From: Pristionchus mayeri
Lineage: Eukaryota > Nematoda > Chromadorea > Rhabditida > Neodiplogasteridae
Assembly: GCA_036245805.1 (NCBI GenBank)
Contig: BTRK01000001.1
Span: forward strand, 22,761,087 to 22,825,086
DNA length: 64,000 bases
Direction of reading: 5' to 3'
Shown here: positions 13,450-24,600 of the stretch, piece after piece
Layout of the letters: each line of letters starts with the position of its first letter
Numbering within the stretch: the first letter of the stretch is position 1
Program-made: the position numbers and the translations under genes
Notes under the pieces: generated by a model
What the model was told of the DNA's origin: nothing
The model's input: only the letters and a program-made list of their open reading frames with translations
Database searches by the model: none

Positions 13450-15060
13450 TCAGAGGAAGCCACGCTGCTTGCACAGTGCTTCGTAGGCATCGATGAATCC
13501 CTTCACTTCTGACTCCTTCAGCACCTGTAATAGGGGCGTGGCTTGGGGCACTGTAGAGATACACTACCTTCCTGCTGAGACCGAGAGCAATGAGGACACG
13601 GTGGATGTAGAGATACTGTATATCCATCTGCACTGAGCCGTGTCTCTTCGATCGCAGATCAATCACAATCTGAAGAAGTACAGTAATCATGGGTTACTGT
13701 AGATGAAGACCCACTTCCTTCGCTGTCTTCACTTCTCCTGCACGGAGTCTCGAAAGGATGAGATCCAGTCCGACGATCGTACCCGTTCTACCGATTCCTG
13801 AGATGGAAAGGTTGTGGCAGATACAGTAAACCTACAGTATACCTGCAGAGCAGTGGATTACGGTGGGCGAGAGCTTCTTCAGCTTATCGAGTAGCTTGAA
13901 GCATGTAAGGACATCAGCGGGAACTCCTCGATCCGGCCAGTTGTTCCAGATGATATGCTCTACATCGTGAGAGTCCTCGAATACGGTAGAGTGCGGTAGG
14001 TCATTGAGTAGTACTGTAGATAGGGGGGCGGTACTCACCGATCCATCACTCATAGTCAGCTTCGTCACAGTCATCAACTTCTCAAATTCCTCTTTGGCGG
14101 TAGCCTTCACTTGCATTGAACCATAAGTGATCTGAGTACGGTAGGGGTTACTGTAGATGGAGGGACGGGGTACAGCACCTCCTGACCAGCTGCCTCCGGC
14201 CAGTACTGCTCACACTTCTTCTTCCCGCACTCCACGATGTTGCATAGCATGACGATCGATCTATAGAGTTCAAAGATCAGATCAGAGATCAAAGATCGTC
14301 CATACTTGCACTTCTCCTGAAACACCATCCGCCAGAAGTCGTCTATGGTAGCGGCGATCGGACCCTGTGATGGGTACGGTACTCTACAGTAGTCATCTAC
14401 CGTATACCTGAGTACAGATGTACTTCCTCTTGTCAGGCAGTACATCCACCCAATTGGCGTGGATGTAGTCAGTCCCTCCTCCAGTCAGGATCACTCTCGA
14501 CTCGTCCACACAGAATACATCTTAACTTGATACTGTAGTCAGACTACGGTACTCTACTGTACCTTTGTATCGATTCTTATCCGGGTTCGTGTCGAAGGCT
14601 ATCTTGGGCGTGGCTCCAATGGCTTGGGTCTGCTTCTTTATCTCATCGAACTCCGCCAACAGACCGGGGATGCCGATCTCAACAAAATCGATAATCGACA
14701 TTTCATTAACTACAGTATACCTTGACGGAGTTTAGAGCGAATTCCTTGAAGGCGGCCTTGTACTGCGGACCATCCTAAAGTGTCAACAGTTACCGTAATC
14801 TACCGTATCCTCTCCTCCTCGATTCCTTACATTGAGTGTCCCGTTTGCCCGCTTTCTCTTAGTTGCACCTCCACTTGGCTTCTTCTTCCGTTTTGCACTC
14901 GTGTCCACTTGGGTACCATCATCGTCGGCTCAAGAAGGTACGGTATCCAAAGGGTACTGTAGCAAGTGAGTACGGTAGGGTCGATACCTTCGTTCCCTTC
15001 TTCCTCTTCTTTCTTGGGCTTCTTATCTCTCGAAGCCTTCTTTCTTGGTTTGGGAGGCAT
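13450..15060 (-). CDS. Non-receptor protein tyrosine phosphatase
   Basis: Single-domain classical PTP with a short Lys-rich N-terminus (MPPKPRKKASRDKKPKK), the layout of many worm cytosolic PTPs. In order: a second basic exon (AKRKKKPSGGATKRKRAN), IAFDTNPDKNRYKDV (pTyr-loop region KNRYKDV), YIHANWVD, FWRMVFQEKC, IVMLCNIVECGKKKCEQYWP, the WPD loop WNNWPDRGVP, the P-loop VIHCSAGIGRTG with the catalytic Cys and Arg, and the Q-loop region MDIQYLYIHRVL. It ends KQRGFL at TGA 13450. All catalytic elements are present, so it should be active. Introns are packed with TAC(T/C)GTA motifs. The exon around SDGS/DSHDVEH may or may not contain a 66-nt in-frame intron. One acceptor is GTTAAG (before VFCVDESRV) and two are TTGAG. 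Confidence 0.9.
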
Positions 15061-16041
15061 CGATGCTGTACTTTGAGATATGAGAGGAAGGTGGGAGGGT
15101 AACGGGGACGGTCTGAGGGAGGGAGGGGGATACTGTATGTCGGAGGGAAGGGGGTGGTACCAAAGAGGGAAGGTAAAAAAAGAGGAAAGCGAACCTCGAT
15201 TGGGGGAACTGCCGGGTGTGGCGAGAGAAAGAGTGGAGAATGAATGGGGAAGACTGAAGAGGAGATGAGAGGAGACGAGAGGAAACAAAGGGGATTGTCC
15301 AGTTACGTGCAAATTAACTAATCTTTTTTTTAATGCAAATTTGTTCCATGACTAAAAGATCAGCAGAAAACTGAGGAAAAACATAATAATTATTTAGTCT
15401 CTCCTGAAATATATTAGTATCATGGTACTTCTTTCACATTATTGATTCTCGTCCAATGCAGATGACACATACAGTCGACATTCAGTATCCCCCTACTCTC
15501 CATTCACATACACATTTTGAGAATTTTGAGAGTTTCTAACCGAAAGAGTGGACAAGTAACAAATTATTGTGAGTGTCCTGTCCACTTGTCAAGTTTTCCT
15601 CTCTTACTAACAACCCTAGATTAGTAAGGAATTAGCACGGATTAGTAATCGAGTAATCGTCATCTATCCCATGTTCCCAACATATTCAATAATTCGTCGA
15701 TTGATTCATCAATTGGGATATTCCTCCTCCTCATCTCTTCCATCTGGATACTCTCACATCCTCTCTCCTCTTCGCTTCCATTCTCAGATATCCTTTCCTA
15801 ACAGGAGTAAGAACCAGCTTGAGATTGGCTCCATCACAGTCTCCTGTGGATGCATTCCCTTCCGATCACTCCACTCACTTTCCCTCTCCTTCCCTCTCTC
15901 TCTCTTCATTCTTCCTATCGCTTCTTTCATATCCGCCTGACGATCTCATCAACTTTCTCCAAGATCTGTAAAAAGAGGATAGTCTCTCTCTCATTCTCCC
16001 TCTCATCACTGGATGGAATGTGATATCCTCTCTCCATTCCA
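15061..16041. other. Divergent intergenic DNA
   Basis: Lies between the phosphatase start and the glycosyltransferase start, which are divergent. Purine-rich near 15100-15280, AT-rich to about 15660, then pyrimidine-rich up to the ATG. I see no supported gene; the frames here are short and lack splice support. Confidence 0.45.
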
Positions 16042-17257
16042 ATGCGTTTCTCCATCATCCGTAGAACAGTCATTCTTCTCCTCTTCCTTTCCTTCTTCTT
16101 CCTCTTCATCTCAACTCTCTCTTCTTCACTCTATTACAATTGTCCTCGAGTTCATTCCTCCTTCGGTCTATTTCCAGTGAGTGGATGCCCTCACTCCAAT
16201 CTCCTCTCCCCTCATCAGATCGTGATCCTCAATCATTCCGATGTATCGAGTGACCCGAAGAGGGATCTGGAAGTGTCCTTCCTCATCTCTCCCAATCACT
16301 CTCTCGCCCTCTGTCACTCCCATCTCGTCGTTGTCCACTCACACGTTAAGAATGTGCTAGAACGACGTCGACTGAGAAGAACATTCGAGGTTGGGCAAAT
16401 TTGGGTCCCAAAATGCCTCTTAGCACAGTCAGTATCACTCTCTTTCCGTCTTCTGTTCGTTCTTGGGATGGAATCAGTCGAATCCGTAGAAGATTTGAGA
16501 GAGGAGAGGAGAATGTTCGATGACCTACTCGTTATCGACGTCATCGAAGACTATCATAACATCACATACAAAGTAAGAGCGGAGTTCGAGATGAAGACTA
16601 GAATTGCTTTTCACGCTCAATCATGGATTCGATATCTGGATGAGGAATGCAGAGATGTGAGATGGATCGTCAAGGTTTCTGCCCTTCTCTCCTTTCTCCT
16701 CATCGAGTGAGGATTGAGATGGACGACGACGTGGAAGTAGATCCTCCCCTCCTCTCCTCTCTCCTTCGCTCTCATCGACACTACTCAAGAGTACTCATGG
16801 GCAGAGTTTACTTGAACAATCGAGTGATGAGAAACAGACACTCAAAGTGGTCAGTTCATTCCCCCTTCCATTGATTATTCTGACTTCATAGATAGTTCAC
16901 GAGTGGTAAATGGAGAAATCGTTTGAAGGTATCTCTCCCCCTCTGAATTCTCATCTTCATCATTGGGGGAGTACTTGCAAGGGATGAGTTACGTGATGAG
17001 TGGTGATCTCCTCCCTTCCCTCAGAGAGAACATCGACAGAGTCCAGTATCTATGGGTGAGAGACTCATCCCATCCGTGCAATCACTGCTTAGATGGATGA
17101 TTGGTATGTCACTCATGCTCTTCTCAATGGCACTTCTGCTTCTCTCGTCGATATCTCCCTCCATATCGGATCTGCCAACTCAAGAGAAGAAGTGGAAGGA
17201 TTGAGAAGGAGAGGGCACTCACTCATATTCATGCATCTGCGACCAAAGGAAGAGTGA
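16042..17257 (+). CDS. GT31 family beta-1,3-glycosyltransferase
   Basis: Type II Golgi enzyme of the Galactosyl_T (GT31) family. Exons: 16042-16674, 16719-16853, 16896-16928, 16972-17055, 17093-17257, giving about 349 residues. A basic start (MRFSIIRR) is followed by a membrane anchor at residues 9-28. Family motifs occur in order: FRLLFVLG, an acidic ERRMFDDLLVIDVIEDYHN block, YLDEECRDVRWIVK leading into the DxD metal site MDDDVEVD, LMGRVY, LQGMSYVMSGDLLPSL and MDDWYVTHAL, which replaces the usual EDVY(V/L)G. The enzyme would transfer Gal, GlcNAc or GalNAc from a UDP-sugar in the Golgi; the donor cannot be decided. Two acceptors are unusual (ATTGAG before MDDD, GGGGAG before YLQ). The alternative start of the first exon within the leader is not excluded. 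Confidence 0.85.
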
Positions 17258-17370
17258 GTCCTACTCATGTGAACACATTCAAACCACGATATCGCAGTTT
17301 TCCGCTTTCTGAGCGAAATCGGATTTGGAATGAAATGAAGAAGAGTTGCGATTGATTCAAGTGTATATTT

Positions 17371-17493
17371 ATCCATTTAAGTATAGTTATGTTCATTTTA
17401 CGTTGTGTTAAATCGGTGAATATTAAAATCCATTATCCATTTAAGTATAGTTATGTTCATTTTACGTTGTGTTAAATCGGTGAATTTTAAAAT
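17371..17493 (+). repeat. Tandem duplication, two copies, 64-bp period
   Basis: ATCCATTTAAGTATAGTTAT followed by GTTCATTTTACGTTGTG and TTAAATCGGTGAA occurs at 17371 and again at 17435. Only the second copy is also present in the right arm of the inverted duplication, at 18694 reading leftward. Confidence 0.85.
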
Positions 17494-18694
17494 GTCTATA
17501 GTTGCTCTTTGATTCGAATTTTACGCTTTAGAGAATGGAAGGAGGGGAGACTTCTTCTTCTTATTTTTCTTTTTCTTCTTCTTCTTCTTCTTCTTCTTCT
17601 TCTTCTTCTTCTTCTTCTGTTTCTGTTCAATCTTCTTATTAATCTACTGGACACAACAATGGAGAATGGAGAATATTCGGATTACTGTAATCTATCGATC
17701 GAGAGGGAGATCATTCTCACTCACTCAGTTCTGCCATTCCAACTACGACGAGGAAGGCGATTGACGAGGGCCAATCAGATCTCATCTCGGAGAGAACCAC
17801 TGAGAGAAGCAATCAGACAAAGGAGAAGAAGAAGCAGAACTCAGCCATTTGACAGCCAGAGTCAAATTGATGCAGATGAGTTCCCTTCTCTCTCTACCCT
17901 CAATTCCCTTCTCTTTGAGTGCTGCTGCTGTAGTTCCTTCTTCTGTCTTCTCTTCCTTGATTCCATTAATCTCATCGTCCAATTGACTGGCGAATCGATC
18001 TTCTTCTTCAGAGTGAGTATCTCCTCCTCCTTCTCATTTTCCTCCTCTTCCCCCTCATCTTCACCCCTACTGTCAGATCTCTTCCTTCGCTCTCCTCATC
18101 CTCACTCTCTCCTTCCCTTCTTCTTTCGGTGTGGGAGTATCCCTTCTCTGCCACTCAATTGGATGCATTCTCAACGTGAGTTAGATGAAGGATGAGCATC
18201 ACGGTTCCAATAACGAATCCTTCTCATTTTCCTCCTTCAGCTCATTGCTATTTCTCTCATCTGCATCAATTTGACTCTGGCTGTCAAATGGCTGAGTTCT
18301 GCTTCTTCTTCTCCTTTGTCTGATTGCTTCTCTCAGTGGTTCTCTCCGAGATGAGATCTGATTGGCCCTCGTCAATCGCGTTCCTCGTCGTAGTTGGAAT
18401 GGCAGAACTGAGTGAGTGAGAATGATCTCCCTCTCGATCGATAGATTACAGTAATCCGAATATTCTCCATTCTCCATTGTTGTGTCCAGTGGATTAATAA
18501 GAAGATTGAACAGAAACAGAAGAAGAAGAAGAAGAAGAAGAAGAAAAAGAAAAAGAAAAATAAGAAGAAGAAGTCTCCCCTCCTTCCATTCTCTAAAGCG
18601 TAAAATTCGAATCAAAGAGCAACTATAGACATTTTAAAATTCACCGATTTAACACAACGTAAAATGAACATAACTATACTTAAATGGATAATGG
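17430..18694. repeat. Long inverted duplication, arms about 440-450 bp
   Basis: The left arm (17430-17880) and right arm (18256-18694) are reverse complements with almost no differences outside a (CTT)n tract (about 17543-17617 against its complement near 18524-18578). One codon-level change is seen (GRRL against GTRL). The spacer 17881-18255 is unique and pyrimidine-rich. Each arm carries an ATG frame with SDYCNLSIEREIILTHS, so a coding exon may have been duplicated head-to-head. Such a structure would fold into a very long hairpin RNA if transcribed. An assembly artefact should be excluded. Confidence 0.85.
18199..18477 (-). CDS. Possible exon or short ORF in right arm of inverted duplication
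   Basis: An ATG frame of 92 residues: MENGEYSDYCN, then a basic middle (REAIRQRRRRSR) and an acidic end (NSNELKEENEKDSLLEP) before TGA at 18199. The equivalent frame in the left arm starts at 17659 on the plus strand. After the arm ends it reads into a hydrophobic stretch (LLFECCCCSSFFCLLFL). No family is recognised. It may be one exon of a membrane-protein gene rather than a full protein. Confidence 0.3.
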   Translation of the reverse strand: MENGEYSDYCNLSIEREIILTHSVLPFQLRRGTRLTRANQISSRREPLREAIRQRRRRSRTQPFDSQSQIDADERNSNELKEENEKDSLLEP

Positions 18695-18699
18695 TCGCC

Positions 18700-19233
18700 A
18701 GATTTGCACTAAACCAACATATTAACATCACTTCACCAAGTTATGTACATTTATCATTGAATTAGGGTCATTTGGCTTGAAATGTTCGCGTTCGGATAAT
18801 GCTATTGTTGAGTCAGACTACTTCTGAACACACGCGCCACTCTGACCCTCCCCGAGTATTCGCATGCAACACGGGTATAAAGAATCGCCTAATCTCGCTA
18901 TTTCACACAGTAGTTCTCTAATAGTTTCTGCATAAAGTGACAAGAAATCAGATTTTTTGCTTAACCAGATTGGGTGGTTTCATGTGTCTGAAAAATGGTG
19001 AACAAAATTTTTCGATTTTGTAATTTTCAGTCCGTTCGCTATCAAACTTGGCACATCGTTGCTCCATCACTACTGTATGATACCTGTGAAATTTTAGCCC
19101 TTTAGCTCAATTTTGTCCCAAGATATAGCTAAACAACCAAATTTTTGAGGTCTCGGAAAATCGATATGTCTTTATTTTTTGAAAGAAGTTATGATCATTT
19201 TAAATTTGGTGCTAAACTTTTGTCCGCAACTGT
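18700..19233 (-). mobile_element. Tc1/mariner-like remnant
   Basis: On the minus strand the right edge reads TACAGTTGCGGACAAAAGTT, the typical start of a Tc1/mariner terminal repeat. About 500 bp of AT-rich sequence without a transposase frame follows. The opposite end was not found. It abuts the inverted duplication at 18694. Confidence 0.45.
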
Positions 19234-19358
19234 ATGCTAAGAACGAATTCGTAATCCGAAGAGAGAAACAAAGTCAAATCTCGAGTGTTTATTTTCTACT
19301 TATTTTACTCATTCGATTTTTCTGTTGTTTCTTGTTCTCCATTTGTTTTTCGATCTTT

Positions 19359-20033
19359 TCAGTGGGAGTTGATTGGTTGACTGCGATGAATCGATTGAGA
19401 TTGAATATCAACTTGAAGAGAAGGAAGGAAAGAATGAGTTGCACTCCAGATATGATCGAGAAGAGATGAGTAGTGAAGAGAACTGCTGGATGGGATTGAA
19501 TCGACTGGGAATAATGAAGTGGTGTCGGTAATGTTTCTCCATCTCTCAATCATCGAGGAGGCTGCATCGGCAGTTTGGCAAGAGAGAAGAGTGAAGAGAA
19601 TGGACTAAAGGAGAGAATGAGAAGGAAGAGAAGGAGGAACTCACATTGAGAGAAAGAGCACCGATTAGGAAAGTGTCGTTCGAGAAGGGAATGAGAAGAG
19701 TGAGAAGGGAAGAGAGAAGAGTACACAGCCATGCTTCGATCTGAAAGAGAGAATGGGAAGAGGAAGAGGAGAGGGACAGACTATGAAGGAGAGTTCGTAG
19801 TCCACATCTTCGTCTGAGAGGAGAGAAGTGACATAGTATGAGATAAGGAAAGAGACTGAGAGGAGAACGATCGATGCTGATACACCAACAGAAATTATCT
19901 CAAAATCATGGAGTTATCAGTAAACTATAATTCCGGGTACCTTCTCATTGATTCCACAGTATTTGTTGGAATACTTTCGACGAAGTAGATAAGTCTCGCT
20001 CTCCGTTAGTCCCCATTCCGTTAATTCAACCAT
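19359..20033 (-). CDS. Multi-span membrane protein, unrecognised
   Basis: Four exons read in frame from ATG 20033. The first (MVELTEWGLTESETYLLRRK, then YSNKYCGINEK) ends before GTACCC. The second begins after TTTTGAG and holds a membrane helix (SASIVLLSVSFLISYYV) and SLLSDEDVDYELSFI. The third is another helix (AWLCTLLSSLLTLLIPF, then NDTFLIGALSLN). The last starts after CTTTAG with SILFTLLSCQ and continues AASSMIERWRNITD to a stop at 19359. An alternative last frame would give a further helix (SIISGVQLILSFLLFKLIF) ending near 19289, but I found no donor/acceptor pair to reach it. Three or four helices in about 175 residues suggest a small polytopic protein. No family recognised. Confidence 0.45.
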
Positions 20034-20175
20034 TTGGAGTGAAGAGAAGAAGAAGGAGAAGAGAAGATTGGTGATTACTCATCCCAGAAAGAGCACCTGC
20101 GCTTTTATTTCTTTCTGAGAGAAGGAATCGAATCGGTTCGATCCGAGAATTATAATTGAAGGGAATCAGGCGATA

Positions 20176-20206
20176 TTTTTATCCCCCCTCCCCCCCCCCC
20201 CCCACT
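20176..20206 (+). repeat. Poly-C tract
   Basis: Nearly pure C run (CCCCCCTCC then about 15 C). Similar C-runs occur near 3471, 26257, 32708, 37930, 38924 and 43537. Confidence 0.8.
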
Positions 20207-20309
20207 GTCCACGACAGAATGTCCACGACGTAGCTCATTCCTCGATTGAATCTCTTCGCTCAATGAATGAATTGTTCTCTGCTGATCACTCAATCACACG
20301 GTATTCAAT

Positions 20310-21362
20310 ATGGATTCAGAAGAATTTGAAGACGACTCTACGGTCCTCTATCGAAATGAATCGACTATAATAGAAACACTTGCCGTCTTCACTATTCTGT
20401 TTCTCTGGTGTTCCTTGTCTTTGATCCATCCGAGATAGCCCATAAGACAATTCTGATAAAAGGCAGTGAATTAAGCAAGAGAAAGGCAAAGGGGAGAATG
20501 AGGAGAATCGTACGTATCCACCCACTCTTCGATATTATTTCCGCATCTGCAGATTCTTCCCATCATTCTTGTTTCATCTGTTTTATGTGGGAAGTTGGTT
20601 CCTATCGTTCGAATGATCAGCAGAGAAGGTCATCTTATGAATATTGCATTATATGAACCCATTCATCTGAAGGGCTGAGTACATACTCTTTGAATGGGAA
20701 TGAAACGATTGAAATGGAGAAGAAAGGATTCGAGAAAATCGGTAATGCAATCACTTTGTTCACCTTTTGTACATGACTGTGTGACCACTCTTTCCTCCTT
20801 CTCATAATGTGGTTGTTGAGAGGAATCGGGATATCTCCTATCCGTGGATCAATTCGATAGAGTCAAGGAGAATTGTCCCCATCTTCGAGCAGTCATTCGA
20901 TACTCCATCAATTCACGTCTGTCCTTCTCTGATCTTCCTCCATCCATTTATTCAGGGGGCAAAACACTCTATCGACTCGCGACGACCTACGATATCACGA
21001 GCAAAGTATGACCTACACTCTATCACTGAATCTATCGCTGGATGGTTCAACCGAATCGTAGTCTTAACTATCGATTCATTCCGTTTCGGGAGTGGATTGG
21101 ACAATTCTTGCAGTCCGTTCTTGGTTTCGCCGTCTCCATCCCTCGCTGTGGGGTGACTGAAGCTGTTCGAGAATTCACTGCCAAGATTAGACCAGGTTCA
21201 TCTCACTCACTTCCATTACATTCCAGGTTTAATTCAGACAAAGTAAACGTTCTTGCATCTCTGAAGGATCGATTCCCTGCTTACAGTAATTATGTGATGA
21301 GTGGGACTCCATTTCATGTCTGGAGCAAGGATTACAATGGCGATTTCACTGATAAAGTGTGA
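20310..21362 (+). CDS. Unresolved multi-exon gene, unknown function
   Basis: The ATG at 20310 opens a frame with an acidic head (MDSEEFEDDSTVLYRNES) and a membrane helix (LAVFTILFLWCSLSL). Downstream, coding-like pieces alternate in different frames: YPPTLRYYFRICRFFPSF near 20516, DQFDRVKENCPHLRAVIRYS near 20850, PPSIYSGGKTLYRLATTYD near 20945, and a last exon with YRFIPFREWIGQFLQSVLG and FPAYSNYVMSGTPFHVWSKD ending at TGA 21362. I could not find a fully consistent set of splice sites, and I do not recognise the protein. The coordinates give the outer limits of coding-like sequence, and two genes are possible. Confidence 0.35.
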
Positions 21363-21813
21363 TGAGGAATGAAAGATAAACACCATGTTGTCGTATTCAA
21401 GGCAGACTACGAATCAATTAGACGATGATCCAAGTGGTGTATTCTGTAAACTCATATCATTATCACTAAAATTGTTCAGATAAAAGATATGTGAGATTGT
21501 TTTACAAAAAAATAACACGAAGTTGATTTCAAAATTTCCAACTACTAATCTGAAAAAAAAATATTTTTTTTCATGAATAATCATCTTTGATTTGTCATAG
21601 ATGATATATTCTAAGGAAATAATTCTTGTGATAATGAGCTAAATAATGAGTCGTATGCTCCAAGGAGATAAAATTTTGAACTAGTGTACTGTAAGTTGAT
21701 AACCAGTTTTTATGTAATTTTTTGTTTATTTTTTATCGTTCTTTTCCCATCACGTCATTTTAGTTCCCATATTAACTGTTAAGATGGCCAAATCTATCTT
21801 ATTCAGGTGTCGA

Positions 21814-24143
21814 ATGGATGTTGACAAGATCATAGCTGAGGGTTTGGACCAACTGGATAAACTACCCGCCAAGGTACTCAAATCTTCATTTCTAGAGATC
21901 AAATCTTGTTATTTTCTTATTATTGTCTATTCTGCAGGTGCAGAAAACGACAAAGGAGATGCGAGAGTTGGATATTAAGTGCACCGAATTGATGAAGGTG
22001 CGCTTACTCTATTAGTTTTGCCTTCGCTTCAGCTGATCAGCAAATGAGGAATAACTTTCTAGTTTCTATTTGTTGAATCGAATTATGACACGATAGGATA
22101 TATCGTATACCTTCTAAGATAGTAACCTGTATTCGATAATGTACTAAACCCAGTATATCCAGGTGGATGGTAGATAAAACCGTCTCCTTTGCAATCCCAT
22201 GAAACCAAGCATGATTGTAGATACTGTGCGTGTCCACAGATTTTAACCGAATCTCAAATCTAAAATGGTTAGTAATCAGAGTTGTGCAGGATTATGTTCC
22301 ATTTTTTGGAACATAATCCTGAGCCAATTTTGTTCTTTCGAAATCATCAAAGTATAGTTTGAGGCCAGGCTCGATTCATTTATGAAGGCGATGAATATTA
22401 CTGATCAACCTTTAATTAATTTATTCGAATAAAGATAATTGCAGAATACGAAACTTAAAGTGTGTGGATATGTGAAGGGAATGAAGAAGATGACGAAGGA
22501 GCAGAAGAACCACTACATTGCTGAGATCGATGTACGTTTTCCCATTCCTTCCTACTCAAATTGTAGAGGATCTTGGAACTTTCCTAGAATCCTACCAAGC
22601 CCCGCCCTCTTGGCCCCACCCCTTTGAGGGCGTGGTATAGTACCTAGCCTTAAGCAAAAAAAATCCGAGCCTAAGCAGTCTAAGCACAACTCTAACAACA
22701 TTATTCTTTGCCTACGCAGTCTAAGTCAGATTTTAAGCAACTTTATAATGAGAAGGAGGACAGAGGGGGCGGGGCTTGTTAAGCTTCTAGGAAAGTGCCA
22801 GGATCTTAAGTGATTTGTTGAATTATAGAAAATGTACGCGGAAGCGGAGGAGTTGTCTCGTGCGAAGGTCGCCCTCGCTACTAAACTCTACGATTCAGTG
22901 GATGAGGACATATCCATGATGGACAAGACCACCAAGGTTCCCATTCACTCAACCAGAGAAAGAGAGAGAGGGAGAACAACTGTAATCTTGCTTCTCTTAC
23001 AAATGTGTTGAGCGACTGTTGTAGTGTATGCATTGCAGAAGCTCGAGGCCGGCTCGAGAAAGCACAACGATGACGGTACGTTTATGGGTTTAGTGTATGC
23101 TAACTGATTGCTACTCAAAATATACGCGAGCATTCACTTAGTAATGGTAATTGTGGTGCATTTTGTATGTGTAGATCCGGGCACTTCTGATGGAGGACGT
23201 CGCAAGAAGAAGAGGAAGGGAGACGAGTGTGAGTCCACTCTTCCACTTTATAACACCCCCAATCATGTGCATGTGCGAAGTCTATCCGTAGGTTACACGG
23301 ATGTAAGGATGGAGAATGAGATAGTTGATGGTTGCTCTGAATGGATTGATTGTAGCGGAGGAGGGGAGTGGACTGAATGTGCCCGCAGTCGAGATGCCCG
23401 TCGACCCGAATGAACCCGTCTACTGCACTTGCCATCAGGTACCTTCAATCTCTCCCACCAAGTTGAACACTTAGCAGTTGGAATTTCAATCTACTTTACG
23501 CACCATATAATAATATAAAGCCATTTTGCATCTCCTTTGGACATTTATCCACTTTTAGATTATGTGTGTGGTAAAATGCGAGAAGGTAGTTTCCCAATGT
23601 AAAATATTGATTGTTGTCCCTCCTAGTAGAGGTACTCAACAGATCTCTCTTGTAGGTTTCATTCGGGGAGATGATCTGCTGTGACAACCCCGACTGCAAA
23701 GTGGAATGGTTCCACTTCCAGTGTGTGGGAATGACTGCCGGCCCATCCAATAATGGTCAGTATTTAATCATTTCTATTATCTTTCTGTTTTAGTAGAAGA
23801 GGTTCAATGATCGAATCAGTCACCATGAATTTAGGTATAAAATTTAGGTAAAAGGTAAAAGGTAAAGGTGCAGCCACGTCAAGCGATTTTACAGTCGTAA
23901 ACGATTACGCTAGGTGGTGTAGTGCGGTGAGGCCGACTACTGCCGACTAAAATTTAGGACTGGATTTAAAAGAGTAATATTTCACGAGTATTTCTGATAT
24001 TGGAGTCACCTCCATATTGCCATGGAAATGGAGTAATTGCAGTGAAATGGTTCTGCGAGGCGTGTCGTCCCTCCTTCAAGGGGACTGCCAACCAGTGGAA
24101 TTACGAGACGAACGAACCACCCATCGTGAGGAAGAAGAAGTGA
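21814..24143 (+). CDS. ING-family PHD finger protein
   Basis: Inhibitor-of-growth family subunit of histone acetyltransferase or deacetylase complexes; its PHD finger reads H3K4 methylation. Nine exons: 21814-21873, 21938-21997, 22445-22531, 22829-22936, 23039-23075, 23175-23228, 23356-23438, 23656-23755, 24043-24143, about 229 residues. The N-terminal ING helices run from [17 protein letters not shown] through [16 protein letters not shown] to [19 protein letters not shown] basic nuclear signal follows ([10 protein letters not shown]), then the linker [11 protein letters not shown] and the PHD finger: [37 protein letters not shown]. All eight zinc ligands (C4HC3) are present, with the Trp of the aromatic cage. 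It ends IVRKKK. An upstream in-frame ATG lies at 21784, but TTATTCAG at 21799-21806 looks like a trans-splice acceptor, favouring 21814. Confidence 0.93.
22568..22807. repeat. Hairpin-forming inverted repeat in ING intron 3
   Basis: 22568-22608 (GGATCTTGGAACTTTCCTAG, then CAAGCCCCGCCCTC) is complementary, with gaps, to 22762-22807 (GAGGGGGCGGGGCTTG, then CTAGGAAAGTGCCAGGATCT). Between the arms are near-repeats of CTAAGCAGTCTAAGCA. It is MITE-like in size (240 bp), with no coding capacity. Confidence 0.7.
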
Positions 24144-24600
24144 TCCCCCATGATGGAATCTGTGAATCTTTTATTCTTTGTCTTGTATGTTTTGCTTGTC
24201 TAGATGGCACTGATTGTATTTAACACTCACTCATTCCTATTACGGTTGATAGTAATGATAAACATTGTAATTTAAAAATCGAATTGAATAGTTTTATTGA
24301 GGCATATACATTTTAATATATAAGTGTAACAAGAGAGAATGAGCACACTAGAATGAGGGAGCATAAGTCTCGTTGAGGGGATGAATCATTGGCAGATATT
24401 TATCGTAAAAGTGACTGCTTTTGATTATGTTCAACCGAAAATTCTAACCGTTTTTTTCTGTTAGAGATATAAATACTGTCATTTCAATATGAATATTCCT
24501 CTCAATTGCTCTCTCTATCCCCCCCCCTCCCCCTCCCTCCCTCCCTCCCTCTCCCTTCATTCTTTCCCCCTGCACTGGCCCTCAGTGGTCTACTCGAATA
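24144..24600. other. Intergenic DNA
   Basis: Between the ING gene and the next plus-strand start. AT-rich to 24500, then a C/T block (CCCT/CCTC repeats, 24519-24555) before the ATG at 24601. No gene seen. Confidence 0.5.

Noticed and set aside
17509..18195. 228-codon plus-strand frame in the inverted duplication
   Set aside because: Much of it is the (CTT)n tract read as Leu and pyrimidine-rich spacer read as Ser/Phe; only the SDYCNLSIE segment looks coding.
24489..24600. C/T block taken as coding upstream of the K/E-rich protein
   Set aside because: Simple CCCT repeats; the ATG at 24601 already gives a complete signal peptide.
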